Below, one piece after another: positions 38,928 through 50,397 of a stretch of DNA of 64,000 nt (the stretch's first letter is position 1; each line of letters begins with the position of its first letter). The translations under genes and the position numbers were made by a program. Origin of the DNA: Aphrophora alni (Eukaryota; Arthropoda; Insecta; Hemiptera; Aphrophoridae); the NCBI GenBank assembly GCA_963513935.1, contig OY740766.1:9827000-9890999 (forward strand), given 5' to 3'. The notes beneath the pieces are model-generated. The model was not told the DNA's origin and did no database searches. It saw only the letters and a list, made by a program, of their open reading frames with translations.

Positions 38928-39232
38928 TATTTCATTTTATACATACTTTTGTGTCTGTCAAATGTAGTCCTTGTTTGTTATTTCCTTTTATGTGGCTACA
39001 TGTTTCGCTGCCACAGGCAGCATCTTCAGGCCAACACAATTATGTCCACAAAACACTTACTTACACAACACTTATAACAATTATTTTTATACATTTTCTG
39101 TACACGTCATATATTAAATAGTTTAAATAAATTATTTTTAACATAGTTACACTTTTGAGGTACCTCTTTCTGGTGTATTTCGTTTAAAACTGATTTGGAA
39201 AGATGATGTGCAGTTCTGTTTAGTGCTTATCA
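38928..39232 (-). repeat. Left 305-bp inverted terminal repeat (pLTR-like)
   Basis: Reverse complement of 39632-39936. It runs from TATTTCATTTTATACATAC to TTTAGTGCTTATCA. It contains the minus-strand hammerhead-like motif at 38993-39033. The homology ends abruptly at both boundaries, at positions mirrored exactly by the right copy. Confidence 0.92.
38993..39033 (-). ncRNA. Hammerhead-ribozyme-like motif, left inverted copy
   Basis: Read on the minus strand this is identical in layout to 39831-39871: UGGC, CUGAAGA, unpaired U, GCUGCC-UGU-GGCAGC, GAAA, CAUGUA, GCCA. Stem I is UGGC/GCCA (4 bp) and stem II is 6 bp. Cleavage would follow the A before GCCA. Transcription through both copies would produce two complementary-orientation motifs, only one of which is sense on a given RNA. 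Confidence 0.62.
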
Positions 39233-39239
39233 ATACAAC

Positions 39240-39644
39240 AATAGTGGCATATACAAACTAAATTGCAGTGATTGTGATAAATATTACATTGGACAAACAG
39301 GCAGAACATTTAGAGAAAGATTTAAAGAGCATATACCTAACAGCAGAAACAATAGAACTACAAACTCAGCATTCACGGACCACTTAATTGATAACAAACA
39401 TTCTTACAACAGCATACAGGATAACATGTCAGTGATACATAAAATAAATAAAGGACACACCATGAACGTCATCGAAGAATATGAAATTTATAAGCACCAC
39501 AAAAGCAACCCAGAAAAAATTTTAAATGAAAAATTGAATTTTGCTTCCAATTGCCTTTATGATCTGATATATTGCCAACAACATGAAATCAAGAAGACAC
39601 AAGAAAATCTAATAGGGCACAAAGTACAAACTGATAAGCACTAA
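39240..39644 (+). pseudogene. Penelope-like GIY-YIG endonuclease domain, 5'-truncated
   Basis: Open frame ending at TAA 39642-39644. Reading it upstream of the first Met (39426), the frame stays open through 39240 and displays the catalytic signature: SGIYKLNCSDCDKYYIGQTG, then R..FRERFKEH (about 39300-39332), then a conserved downstream Asn/His segment (TNSAFTDHLIDNKHS). The first Tyr is in GIY, the second in YIG, and the catalytic Arg in TGRTFRERF. The spaced CxxC between GIY and YIG is typical of Penelope-like endonucleases. The C-terminal about 75 residues (MSVIHKINKGHTMNVIEEYE, then Lys/Asn-rich) fit the end of such proteins. No start codon or RT domain is present upstream, because the frame enters the left inverted repeat. 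No internal stop is seen, so decay is limited. Confidence 0.85.
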
Positions 39645-39936
39645 ACAGAACTGCACATCATCTTTCCAAATCAGTTTTAAACGAAATACACCAGAAAGAG
39701 GTACCTCAAAAGTGTAACTATGTTAAACATAATTTATTTAAACTATTTAATATATGACGTGTACAGAAAATGTATAAAAATAATTGTTATAAGTGTTGTG
39801 TAAGTGTAAGTGTTTTGTGGACATAATAGTTGGCCTGAAGATGCTGCCTGTGGCAGCGAAACATGTAGCCACATAAAAGGAAATAACAAACAAGGACTAC
39901 ATTTGACAGACACAAAAGTATGTATAAAATGAAATA
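39632..39936 (+). repeat. Right 305-bp inverted terminal repeat (pLTR-like)
   Basis: Starts at TGATAAGCACTAAACAG, overlapping the last codons of the endonuclease frame, and ends at GTATAAAATGAAATA. It carries the plus-strand hammerhead-like motif. Being on the coding strand of the endonuclease, this copy represents the true 3' terminal repeat. Confidence 0.92.
39831..39871 (+). ncRNA. Hammerhead-ribozyme-like motif, sense copy in the 3' terminal repeat
   Basis: TGGC (39831-39834), CTGAAGA core (39835-39841), unpaired T, stem II GCTGCC (39843-39848), loop TGT, GGCAGC (39852-39857), GAAA (39858-39861), minimal stem III (A-C..G-U), A at the cleavage position (39867), GCCA closing stem I (39868-39871). 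All invariant core positions (CUGANGA, GAA, UH) are met. One unpaired base between the core and stem II is non-standard but recurs at every locus in this window. Penelope-like elements are known carriers of hammerheads in their terminal repeats. Confidence 0.65.
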
Positions 39937-41122
39937 AATATTACATAAACTGTGTTGTATTGAACAGAAAGTAAGCTACTACTTATTTTATACCAGACAA
40001 AAGAGTTTATTCTATTTCTGTTTTCAATGGAACAAGAAACTATCCTTCGTTAAACGCATAGATATTCTAAATAACTCTCCTCATTTTTGTCAAAGATGAC
40101 TGGATAGTTTTTATTTAAGTGATGACAATATTAATTTTAAAATTCACGATTTGTTATCAAAACATTTGATGTAAACTAGGTCACAGGAAGTTACACTTAT
40201 CTATGTCTAAAGACATCCTTTTTATGTCATAAATTATTAATATTGCTTCCGTATCATTAAAGGCTTGGCATGACTCCATAACTTTCTGAATGCACAGACA
40301 AGGGAGCTGATATCATTAGAACACATTTATTAAATTTCGATTAAGAAAAAGTTTAATGAAACATAAAATTGAGTTAAAGTTTGAACTATTTCTTTTTTGA
40401 GTACAGATTGCAAAAACTGTTTTGTAAAACGCAATGTTGTGGTGCCCGTTTTGTAATATATGTTTCATCTTTAGAAATTCGCTTGTATGAGGTTATCAAA
40501 ATATTAAGAATACACATTTATAAACACAAACACTACAAAACAGAAACACTTGATTGTCATAAGACACGGCGACTTTCAAGAGTCGACTGAGATACTACTA
40601 GTGGTCCTCTCGGCTTGTAACCTTTTACCACCTTTATCTTAAACAGACAATTTAATTATAAGTTATGTTTTTCTTTTAACAAAAAATGTTCATTTTGAAA
40701 GTCATTTAAATATCAAATTCGGCGATAGCGTCCATTTTTCAGCTTTATTACATATGTTTAGAAGTTTGAAGAGGGTGATAAAATCGGTCATTTAAAGGTA
40801 AAATCGACATTTCCCCTCAAATAAATGATGCACAAACACGGTGCAAACTTTCTCACAAGTACTTAAGTATAGTCTTGCAATAACAGTTTTAGATACTTTC
40901 GGATAATTGATGGATCAGAACGCTGCCACGATTAGAAATGACACATGACTTTCTTACTTAGTACTAAACACTACGTATTCATGTATTTCATAATTGCTAC
41001 TTAATGAACTACGTAGTTGTCCATACATAAATAGAGACTGTACTTACTTCGTTCATTACGTATATTCAACATTGTACCTAGTAATTGATTTAAATATATT
41101 TTCTAAAGGATTACGCTAAGTT

Positions 41123-41126
<4 letters not shown>
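39937..41126. other. AT-rich sequence without a recognised gene
   Basis: The 69-codon frame at 40381-40590 is unconvincing. No element ends or RNA genes were recognised before the poly(A) run. Confidence 0.5.

Positions 41127-41155
<29 letters not shown>
41127..41155 (+). repeat. Poly(A) run (29 A)
   Basis: Uninterrupted A29 ending ten bases before the TA target site of the Tigger element. It could be the tail of a retroposed sequence upstream, but nothing recognisable precedes it. Confidence 0.95.
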
Positions 41156-41158
<3 letters not shown>

Positions 41159-41245
41159 TAGTAGTACAGTAGAGTCCCGCAAACTCAGCGTAATGTGGAC
41201 CGGAAGTGTGCCGAGTTTGTGAAATGCCGGGTTATCGGGAATAAC

Positions 41246-41457
41246 GACTTTGTCGATAACGGTATCCCATTGTCGGCAGTGTAAAGACACCGCGGCACCA
41301 AAGCGGCGGCGATATCAAACGACTTTGTCGATAGCGGTATCCCATTGTCGGCGACGTAAAAACACCGCGGCACCAAAGCGGCGGCGATATCAAACGACTT
41401 TTTCCGATAGCGGTATCCCATTGTCGGCGGCATAATAACACCGCGGCATTGGCACCC
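41246..41457. repeat. 75-bp tandem repeat in the Tigger subterminal region
   Basis: GACTTTGTCGATARCGGTAT starts at 41246, 41321 and 41396 (the last with TTTTTCCG). Each unit contains CCCATTGTCGGC and CACCGCGGCACCAAAGCGGC. Same unit as the 74-bp repeat at 17094-17312, in the opposite orientation. Its position between the terminal repeat and the transposase start suggests a 5' UTR or transposase-binding role, which is inference only. Confidence 0.92.
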
Positions 41458-41601
41458 GTCGAGATATAGCAGACATACACCTGCAAAAACGTTTGATGGG
41501 CCGCTTTTTTTCCACGAATCAATTTAGTATACATTATGGAAAATATAACATTTCTTTTCAGTTTTCTTTCTAATACAGTATATACAGTAAAAAAAAAATA
41601 A

Positions 41602-41780
41602 ATGAGCGAGTTACGAAAACGGAAGCGTGTGTAGGTTTCGTTTGAGACGTGGTTAAATGTGTTAAAAAGTCTTGACAGAGAGGAATCTGTAAAAAAGCTT
41701 TATGACGAGTTTAAGGTGGGAAAAGTACCATCAACGATTCCAGCGATCGAAGTTAATGCCCGCTTTAGGATCTGCCGAAC
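41602..41780 (+). pseudogene. Tigger/CENP-B-type transposase N-terminus, broken
   Basis: Beginning at ATG 41602 the frame reads MSELRKRKRV, a TAG stop at 41632-41634, then VSFETWLNVLKSLDREESVK and KLYDEFKVGK. The L..L..GESV..LA.E..VGKSTI pattern is the first helix-turn-helix (psq/CENP-B N-terminal) domain of Tigger/pogo transposases. After about 41730 the similarity fades, and the frame runs into the right terminal repeat, so the second DNA-binding domain and the DDE domain are missing. The premature stop and truncation rule out a functional transposase. GTG 41659 is not a credible start. Confidence 0.8.
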
Positions 41781-41887
41781 TTTTACGAACATCGCTGTTT
41801 TAGCAATATATATTTTTCCCCGTCGAGGTCGCCGAGTAATCCGGACTGCCGGGTTATCGAGTGCCGAGTTTGCGAGACTCTACTGTA

Positions 41888-44640
<2,753 letters not shown>

Positions 44641-44766
44641 TCATAAATTAGGCGTCAAATATTACATTTATATCATAAATTAGGCGTCAAATATTACATT
44701 TATATCATAAATTAGGCGTCAAATATTACATTTATATCATAAATTAGGCGTCAAATATTACATTTA
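44641..44766. repeat. 32-bp tandem repeat, four units
   Basis: TCATAAATTAGGCGTCAAAT starts at 44641, 44673, 44705 and 44737. The units are practically identical, indicating recent amplification. Confidence 0.97.
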
Positions 44767-45976
44767 GAATACTGTTCAAAATGGTTTCGTTATACAATTA
44801 TCAGTAATGTGTTTCTGGAAAAATTTAACACAGAAAACTTTTTATATACGAAACTGTAACTAGTTAAAGTATTAGTCGAATGTTAAACGTCTACATACAT
44901 TATGAAGCAAAACTTAACACTTTTAAAATGGCGGCCATTGAATTTTATGTGAACCACACAAAAATGTCAATTTTACAAATTTTTACATAACCGCTTTTTG
45001 GAAAATCTTTTTTTATTATTTGAATGCAGTTTCATAGTCCCCACATATAAGGTATAAGGTTTAAGGACGTAAGGCACATGTTGCCAACGTTCTACCTTAC
45101 CATGATTATTTTGGATTAATATAAATGTTTAAAACGTAATAGTCCCCCCAGGGACTTAATTTCTCCTTTTCTAGTAAAGTAAATATTTTTTCTGTATTAA
45201 TATATTTAAGAAACACTTTTGTTTTCTGAGCCCCACACTAGACCTGCAAAATGAGACATTTCACGGAAGAATTAAACAGGAAACTTTCACAACCAATATA
45301 CATCTAGTGACTGTGTCCTACATAAAAACATCGTCACATTATTGCTACGTCGTTTTATGTGGATGTATTTGAAACCGTCAAGAAATCGTAATATTACCAA
45401 AACACATTAAAATAGTACATAACATCAGCAAGAAATATCTCTACTATTATTTAAAAAAGACAAGCAGTAAATTTAAGTTATAACATCGCCAGACGACATA
45501 CTTGAAATTTACATAAAATAGTTTTAAAACGCTATAAAATATTATCAGTTAAAACAGCAATGTAATGTTACTATAACAATTATAACACTTAACGACAAAT
45601 TATAATAGTTTTACATATGCAAGTATGAAACAGCTGTATCTAATAACATGTAGCTTAATATCACTGTAATTCCGTCCACCTGTTTAGTCTCGTATTAATA
45701 TCTATATGATTGTATTGAAATTCGATACGTGCTTGTTAAATTAGTTACTCTTTGTCACTGTGTATTCAATCAATGCTATCGTCCTTTTTATTGCTTCATG
45801 TGTATTTTTAAAGTATCACAAAACAACATTAGATACATCTGTCTTGTTATTGGTTCTATATGTACATATTTTCAGACGTCATATGATTATTATGTTTTTA
45901 AGGGTATTATCATTACAAAGACTCAAACTTTGACGGATGTAGCAGGACGTAAAATTGTATAATGGAAAGTTGTATC
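44767..45976. other. AT-rich sequence without a recognised gene
   Basis: Contains an AAAATGGCGGCC motif at about 44926, often seen in insect repeats, but no element boundary was found. The 77-codon frame just upstream of the LINE (45729-45962) is not recognisable. Confidence 0.45.
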
Positions 45977-45989
45977 ATGTGACAAATCC
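45977..45989. repeat. Target-site duplication, left copy
   Basis: ATGTGACAAATCC, identical to 46914-46926 directly after the LINE tail. Confidence 0.9.
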
Positions 45990-46752
45990 TCAAGGAAGTG
46001 TCCTTGGACCAGTTTTGTACCTATTATACACCAGAGACGTGCCCATAGATGGTGAAGCAACAGTAGCAACTTTTGCAGATGATACTGCTGTCATGGCTGT
46101 TGGAGACTCAATAGAAGATGCATCTGCCAAGCTCCAGAAATCATTAAACAACGTTAATGTATGGACAAAAAAGTTGCGTATTAGGCTGAATGAGTCTAAA
46201 TCTAGCCATGTTAATTTTACAAACAAGAAAACGACAAGTACACCTATATTTGTTAACTCCAAAGTAATCCCACTCAAATTAGAGGCGAAATATCTAGGAA
46301 TGACGCTTGACACGAGGCTCAGATGGAAATCCCATGTCAAAATGAAGAAGAGTGAACTTAATTTGAAATATAGGAAAATGCATTGGCTTTTAGGGCGGCA
46401 CTCTAAATTAGATATAACAAATGAAATGTTATTATACAACCTAATCCTAAAACCAATTTGGATGTACGGATTGCAACTTTGGGGGTGCGCCAAGAAATCA
46501 AATGTAAAACAAATTCAAACCTTCCAAAATAAGGTACTGCGAGGTATTGTTGGTGCACCGTGGTATGTCCGCAATGATTCCATCCATAGGGATCTTAAGA
46601 TTGAAACTGTAGATGAAACCATAAAGTTTGTAGCGAGGAAGCACGAACTTAGGCTACAAAAATATGTAAATACTGCTGTGCAGGAGATGCTCAGAAGCAG
46701 AAATGGAGAGCGGAGACTCAAAAGGACCAAGCCTTTAGACCTAGTGCAGTGA
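45990..46752 (+). pseudogene. Jockey-type reverse transcriptase, C-terminal part, intact frame
   Basis: About 250 residues from RT domain 4 to the polymerase C-terminus. [18 protein letters not shown] comes first (45991), then the catalytic box [13 protein letters not shown] (about 46071), an [10 protein letters not shown] segment, [15 protein letters not shown] (about 46291) and, downstream, [14 protein letters not shown] (about 46463), [20 protein letters not shown] (about 46515-46574). The last block is characteristic of the Jockey clade. The catalytic motif is FADD instead of YADD, common in this clade. The frame stays open to TGA at 46750, but the endonuclease and the N-terminal half of RT are missing because of 5' truncation. 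The apparent first 12 residues from the ATG at 45961 are flanking DNA and the target duplication, not part of the protein. Confidence 0.93.
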
Positions 46753-46913
46753 TGCCCCAGCTCTTATAACCGCAAGATTTTGTGCGAGTATTTAGTCGGA
46801 GTCATTCATAGGAAGGACTTGGAAAAAAAGTGTTATTATGAAATGGAAGCTACTAGATAAGTTCCCTGTACTTAGTTGTAGTTATAAATAAATAAAAAAA
46901 AATATATAAAAAA
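45990..46913 (+). mobile_element. Jockey-clade LINE, 5'-truncated, 924 bp with target-site duplication
   Basis: The insertion is delimited by a perfect 13-bp direct repeat (45977-45989 and 46914-46926). It begins inside the reverse transcriptase frame, continues through the stop at 46750-46752 and a short 3' UTR, and ends in an A-rich tail (ATAAATAAATAAAAAAAAATATATAAAAAA region, about 46883-46913). 5' truncation with a target-site duplication is the hallmark of target-primed reverse transcription. The uninterrupted frame and identical duplication mean the insertion is recent. Confidence 0.93.
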
Positions 46914-46926
46914 ATGTGACAAATCC
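46914..46926. repeat. Target-site duplication, right copy
   Basis: ATGTGACAAATCC immediately after the A-rich tail. The first A may belong to the tail. Confidence 0.9.
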
Positions 46927-49583
46927 AGATATTCAATTTCCGATTGAAAAACAATTGACAAATTTATTTTTATATTGGATTTTCTAATTTATATAGTTGA
47001 AGGTTATAGATGTTTGTAAAATTTAGTCAGCGTCCATTTGTTTAGGGACCAGTATTTTAATTCTGTTACTAACCCTTATTCAAAGCATGCTTCTGGTCTT
47101 TATATCCTCTTTATCGTATAAAAATAAATCCTTTATTATATCAAACAGACTCCCGCGTGTTCTATTGTCACATTAAGACCAGATTAATTTATAATACTTT
47201 CAGTCTTATGCCAATCTCGTTGTCTTAGTTTAATTCATAATTCTTGTTTTATTTGTACTTGATTAAATGTGTATTACACTCTAAACATAATCGGTGTCTG
47301 TATAAATTTCTATTTTGACACCAAGGTTTTATCTCCAATACCCATTTGCAAATGGAACCTGGCTGTACAACAACAGTAGTATAAAGTAGTGTTTGTGTAT
47401 TACAACATATGACTCTGTGAGATGAACCCCCCCCCACAACGATTGTAGATACAGTAGTCTATGCCGGAAGAGTCAATAATTTTTTTTTTTTAATTCTTCA
47501 AATTGACCTGATAGGATATAAGTAAGAATGTGGTAGGTAGTGAGAAATGATTAAATTTAATTAATGGTCAAGAAAAAAGTAATTAGTTGAATGCTTCACT
47601 ACCGCTGAGTTGCTGAACTCAGCAAAAACAAAAACTCTTTAACCAGAAATACGGAACGCATTGTTAATTAATATATTGATGTTAAATTAATATCTAATTT
47701 ATTGAACTAAACTTGTAGAAAAGTTAGAATCATTAATGCGTAAGAAAATATGTGTTATATGTGTAGTATATATGTATATAAATATCTAGTCTATACTTGA
47801 CAAAACAAATAATTATTATGTGCTTAATGTAATTATAGCTGTATCATCGCTACTTTAAACTCTAGTACAACAGAAAGTGCATATATCGTGGCAACTAAAA
47901 CCCCTTTAGAGGAGACTTTCAAGATATTATTTATTCTTAAAATGCAATAATACAAATTTTAGGTTTTAATAATTTTTCCGATTTTTATTATTGAAATAAA
48001 ATAAATATATTTGCTATTTTATTGTTTAATGAGCATACACTTTTAAATATGGCAATTCACATAACACACTTGTTTCAAGTTATTCTAAACACCTAAGAAA
48101 TGTGACAACAGATAAATATTGATATATGATATCCAAAAGGAACATCCAAACACTTATTTTGATTTAATACTCCATCACTACAAACGTTACAAAAAGTAGG
48201 TGACATATTTTATATATTACGAGATAAACAAGATAGAAACCGCCTGCGCGAGAATGTATACATTCAAGAAACCAGACAACTTGAGCTGTATCATTGGTGG
48301 TATTCAATTTCCATAATCTCAGTCACGTTCTGTCTGTTACACCCTATGGTTTCCGATATATCAGTACAAGTGTTAAAATCTGTGTTCCGCAGATTACAAC
48401 CCTAACATATATTTGATTATTTGTCAATCCATACCAGTTTACTTGTAGACCGCAAAATGCCATTTTTATAAGTGTTTGTTTTGTTATAGGTATAGGATGT
48501 ATTTTAAAAGTCTTCTAAAGACTTAAATAACCAATAATCGTAAAACAGTTACACCTACTGTCTATAAGTCAACAATGTAACCACGTCTATCTCTTCAAAC
48601 CACCTTATAATTTCAAATAACTACCTGTTACTCCGCTCAAACAAGCACAATGGTTCTAAAAACAATATAGTAGACTTGGCTGGAACACAGGAGTGCTTTA
48701 TTCAGATGTAAAGAATGTTTTGCGTGAGATGAATATCAGTGGTTCTGTTTATCTTTCATCCAAGTTTAATACAATAGTCATAAATTGTGAAGAATTAGAT
48801 TGTACCATTTGAAATTTATATTTAAATGTTAACACATATTTTGGAATGGAATAATTTGTATGAATTATGTTTTAAAACACTATTCTTATATTAATGAAAA
48901 TGTTTACTTGAATGGTGAAACAGTGTAAATACACTCCAGCTATATAGTAAACAAAATATTGTATAAGAAAATGTCTAAAGTATAAAATATGATTGCAACA
49001 TCAATAAAATATTATTCATCAGAAAACTTGCTTGTTTTCATGAAAATCCTATATCTGATTACAAATCTAATCTTTACTTCTCTCTAAAATAGTGTATACT
49101 ATAATAAATACAAGACTCAATCATAAATATTAGGTTTTTATTTTTGAAATCCCCAAAACGTAGCTTTTTACTCACGGTTTTTGAGTGTTTTGTCTCGATA
49201 AAACTAGTATGTTCATACAAAACAATGGCAGCTTGTAATAACTTATGGACTAAATATATTAAAGCTAAGAGTTAATGTAATAAAAAAACATCGCATAATT
49301 ATCAGTTGTAATTTTCTACATTTCTAGGATGTAGGCTATCGGTTCACATTTAACGGGCACATACGTTTCATTTCATTTTTTGTTGAACACTTTCTTATAT
49401 TTTTTATGTAATTAGTACCGAAATTTTGGGTTTATTATATTTGTTATAGGGAACATAATTTCATGTTTATGACGTTTTACGTACATTTAAATAAAATTAA
49501 AAAAATAAAGTTGTTTTTAAAATTAACATAATCATAGCTCATAAATATTAAATGTTGAGCTTGACTTATGAGAAAAATTATAC
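46927..49583. other. AT-rich sequence without a recognised gene
   Basis: About 2.6 kb. A C10 run lies at about 47428-47437. No supported coding frame or RNA gene. Confidence 0.5.
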
Positions 49584-49725
49584 AGTATACCAAACACACA
49601 GAACACAACTCTCAAAAAAATACGCTTATGTAAGAGACGCGTTTCAACGACAAGGTCGTCCTCTTCAGTGATACACGAGCTATACCAATCAAACTATAAC
49701 TCATACACAGTGTGTTTGGTATACT
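49584..49725 (-). mobile_element. 142-bp inverted-repeat element carrying a hammerhead-like motif
   Basis: A perfect 16-bp inverted repeat AGTATACCAAACACAC / GTGTGTTTGGTATACT (49584-49599 and 49710-49725) encloses GC-richer DNA containing the hammerhead-like motif at 49627-49676. The size and content suggest a solo or internally deleted terminal repeat of a retroelement, or a small non-autonomous retroposon, rather than a classical transposon. No target-site duplication was identified. Confidence 0.6.
49627..49676 (-). ncRNA. Hammerhead-ribozyme-like motif
   Basis: On the minus strand: CUGAAGA core (49668-49662), one unpaired G, stem II GACGAC (49660-49655), loop CUU, GUCGUU (49651-49646), GAAA (49645-49642), minimal stem III (A-C..G-U), cleavage-site GUC ending at 49636. 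Stem I is longer than at the other loci but has an internal loop: A-U next to the core, two mismatches, then GUGUA pairing with UACAU (one G-U). The core residues are fully conserved. Confidence 0.6.
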
Positions 49726-50088
49726 CTATAGCTCTCAAATACTATATAACTAAATCATATACAAAATTTAAATTGCGTTCAACGTGTCATTGAAGAGCGT
49801 ACAAACTTGGTCCTATTGTTGAATGCTCGAAATTATCTACCATTCATTCACAATGAATCCTGAATTTTGAACCATAAATATTCTAAGAATCTTATCATGA
49901 GACCCTCCTTTTCTCAAGGTCACAGTTAACTAAATATAAAACTTTAATCTGTACCACAGAGATGTAAAAAAACCCTCACAAGACTCTTAGGCTATATCCT
50001 TCACAAGATTTTAGTAAATTCCATAAAGACATATGAGAAGTGACCTCATCAGGACAGTTCAGGAGGGAGCATCTCAAATACTGTTTGA
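49726..50088. other. Sequence adjoining the decayed frame, no gene supported
   Basis: Slightly less AT-rich than its surroundings. Fragments of open frame appear in more than one phase and may belong to the same decayed gene as 50089-50397, but I could not connect them. Confidence 0.3.
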
Positions 50089-50397
50089 CGTAATATCCAA
50101 GTGTATAGTCATCAATATCGTCTATTTAAACTTGGTGTACTATTTAAAGACCAGTACAGAACGATTAATATTCCAATTTACAAAGATTATGTTCCCTCCA
50201 ATTAGAGCAGTGCACCTAAACTAAACGAAACCATTGGAAGCCTAAACATCTATAACAATGAACCAATTTTGCAAAACAGAGACAGAAATAACTACAATAA
50301 TACTGCTGCAGGTTATGAACAAACATTACCTAACCTCTACAAGTACACCGACTTTGCTGAAAGCGATGCAATTATACCAACATTGCAACTTGTTTGA
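50089..50397 (+). pseudogene. Decayed coding-like frame, unrecognised
   Basis: One reading frame is open from 50089 (just after a TGA) to a TAG at 50203, and again from 50206 to a TGA at 50395, about 100 codons with a single internal stop. Composition is protein-like rather than AT-noise: mixed polar residues, several Asn/Tyr, and a short PNLYKYTDF segment near the end. I do not recognise the family. A remnant of a transposon, an old viral insertion or a host gene would all fit. The 63-codon frame beginning at 50033 overlaps in another phase and looks less protein-like. Confidence 0.3.

Larger units (their letters stand above)
38928..39936 (+). mobile_element. Penelope-like retroelement remnant flanked by 305-bp inverted repeats
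   Basis: A GIY-YIG endonuclease frame sits between two near-identical 305-bp repeats in opposite orientation (38928-39232 and 39632-39936), with a 399-bp unique centre. Each repeat carries a hammerhead-like motif. GIY-YIG endonuclease plus terminal repeats (pLTRs) containing hammerhead ribozymes is the signature combination of Penelope-like elements. The reverse transcriptase, normally upstream of the endonuclease, is absent, so this is a 5'-truncated copy joined to an inverted terminal repeat. Inverted flanking pLTRs are known for the class. The repeats have small differences (for example CACTTACTTACACAACAC against GTGTTGTGTAAGTGTAAGTG), so the copy is moderately young. Confidence 0.85.
41167..41885 (+). 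mobile_element. Tigger/pogo element, internally deleted, 719 bp
   Basis: The terminal inverted repeats begin CAGTAGAGTCCCGCAAACTC on the left (41167) and CAGTAGAGTCTCGCAAACTC on the right (complement of 41885), about 22 of 24 positions identical. Both ends abut TA (41165-41166 and 41886-41887), the standard Tc1/mariner-pogo target duplication. The left half carries three 75-bp GC-rich repeats. The right half carries the start of a CENP-B/Tigger-type DNA-binding domain, after which the coding sequence is deleted up to the right terminus. The element lacks the DDE catalytic domain and is non-autonomous. Confidence 0.9.

Noticed and set aside
41185..41534. Frames over the Tigger 75-bp repeats
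   Set aside because: Repetitive peptides (RRQWDTAIG, PPLWCRGVF) arise from the noncoding tandem unit.
45990..46730. Minus-strand frames of 167 and 71 codons opposite the RT
   Set aside because: Shadows of the Jockey RT frame, with no features of their own.
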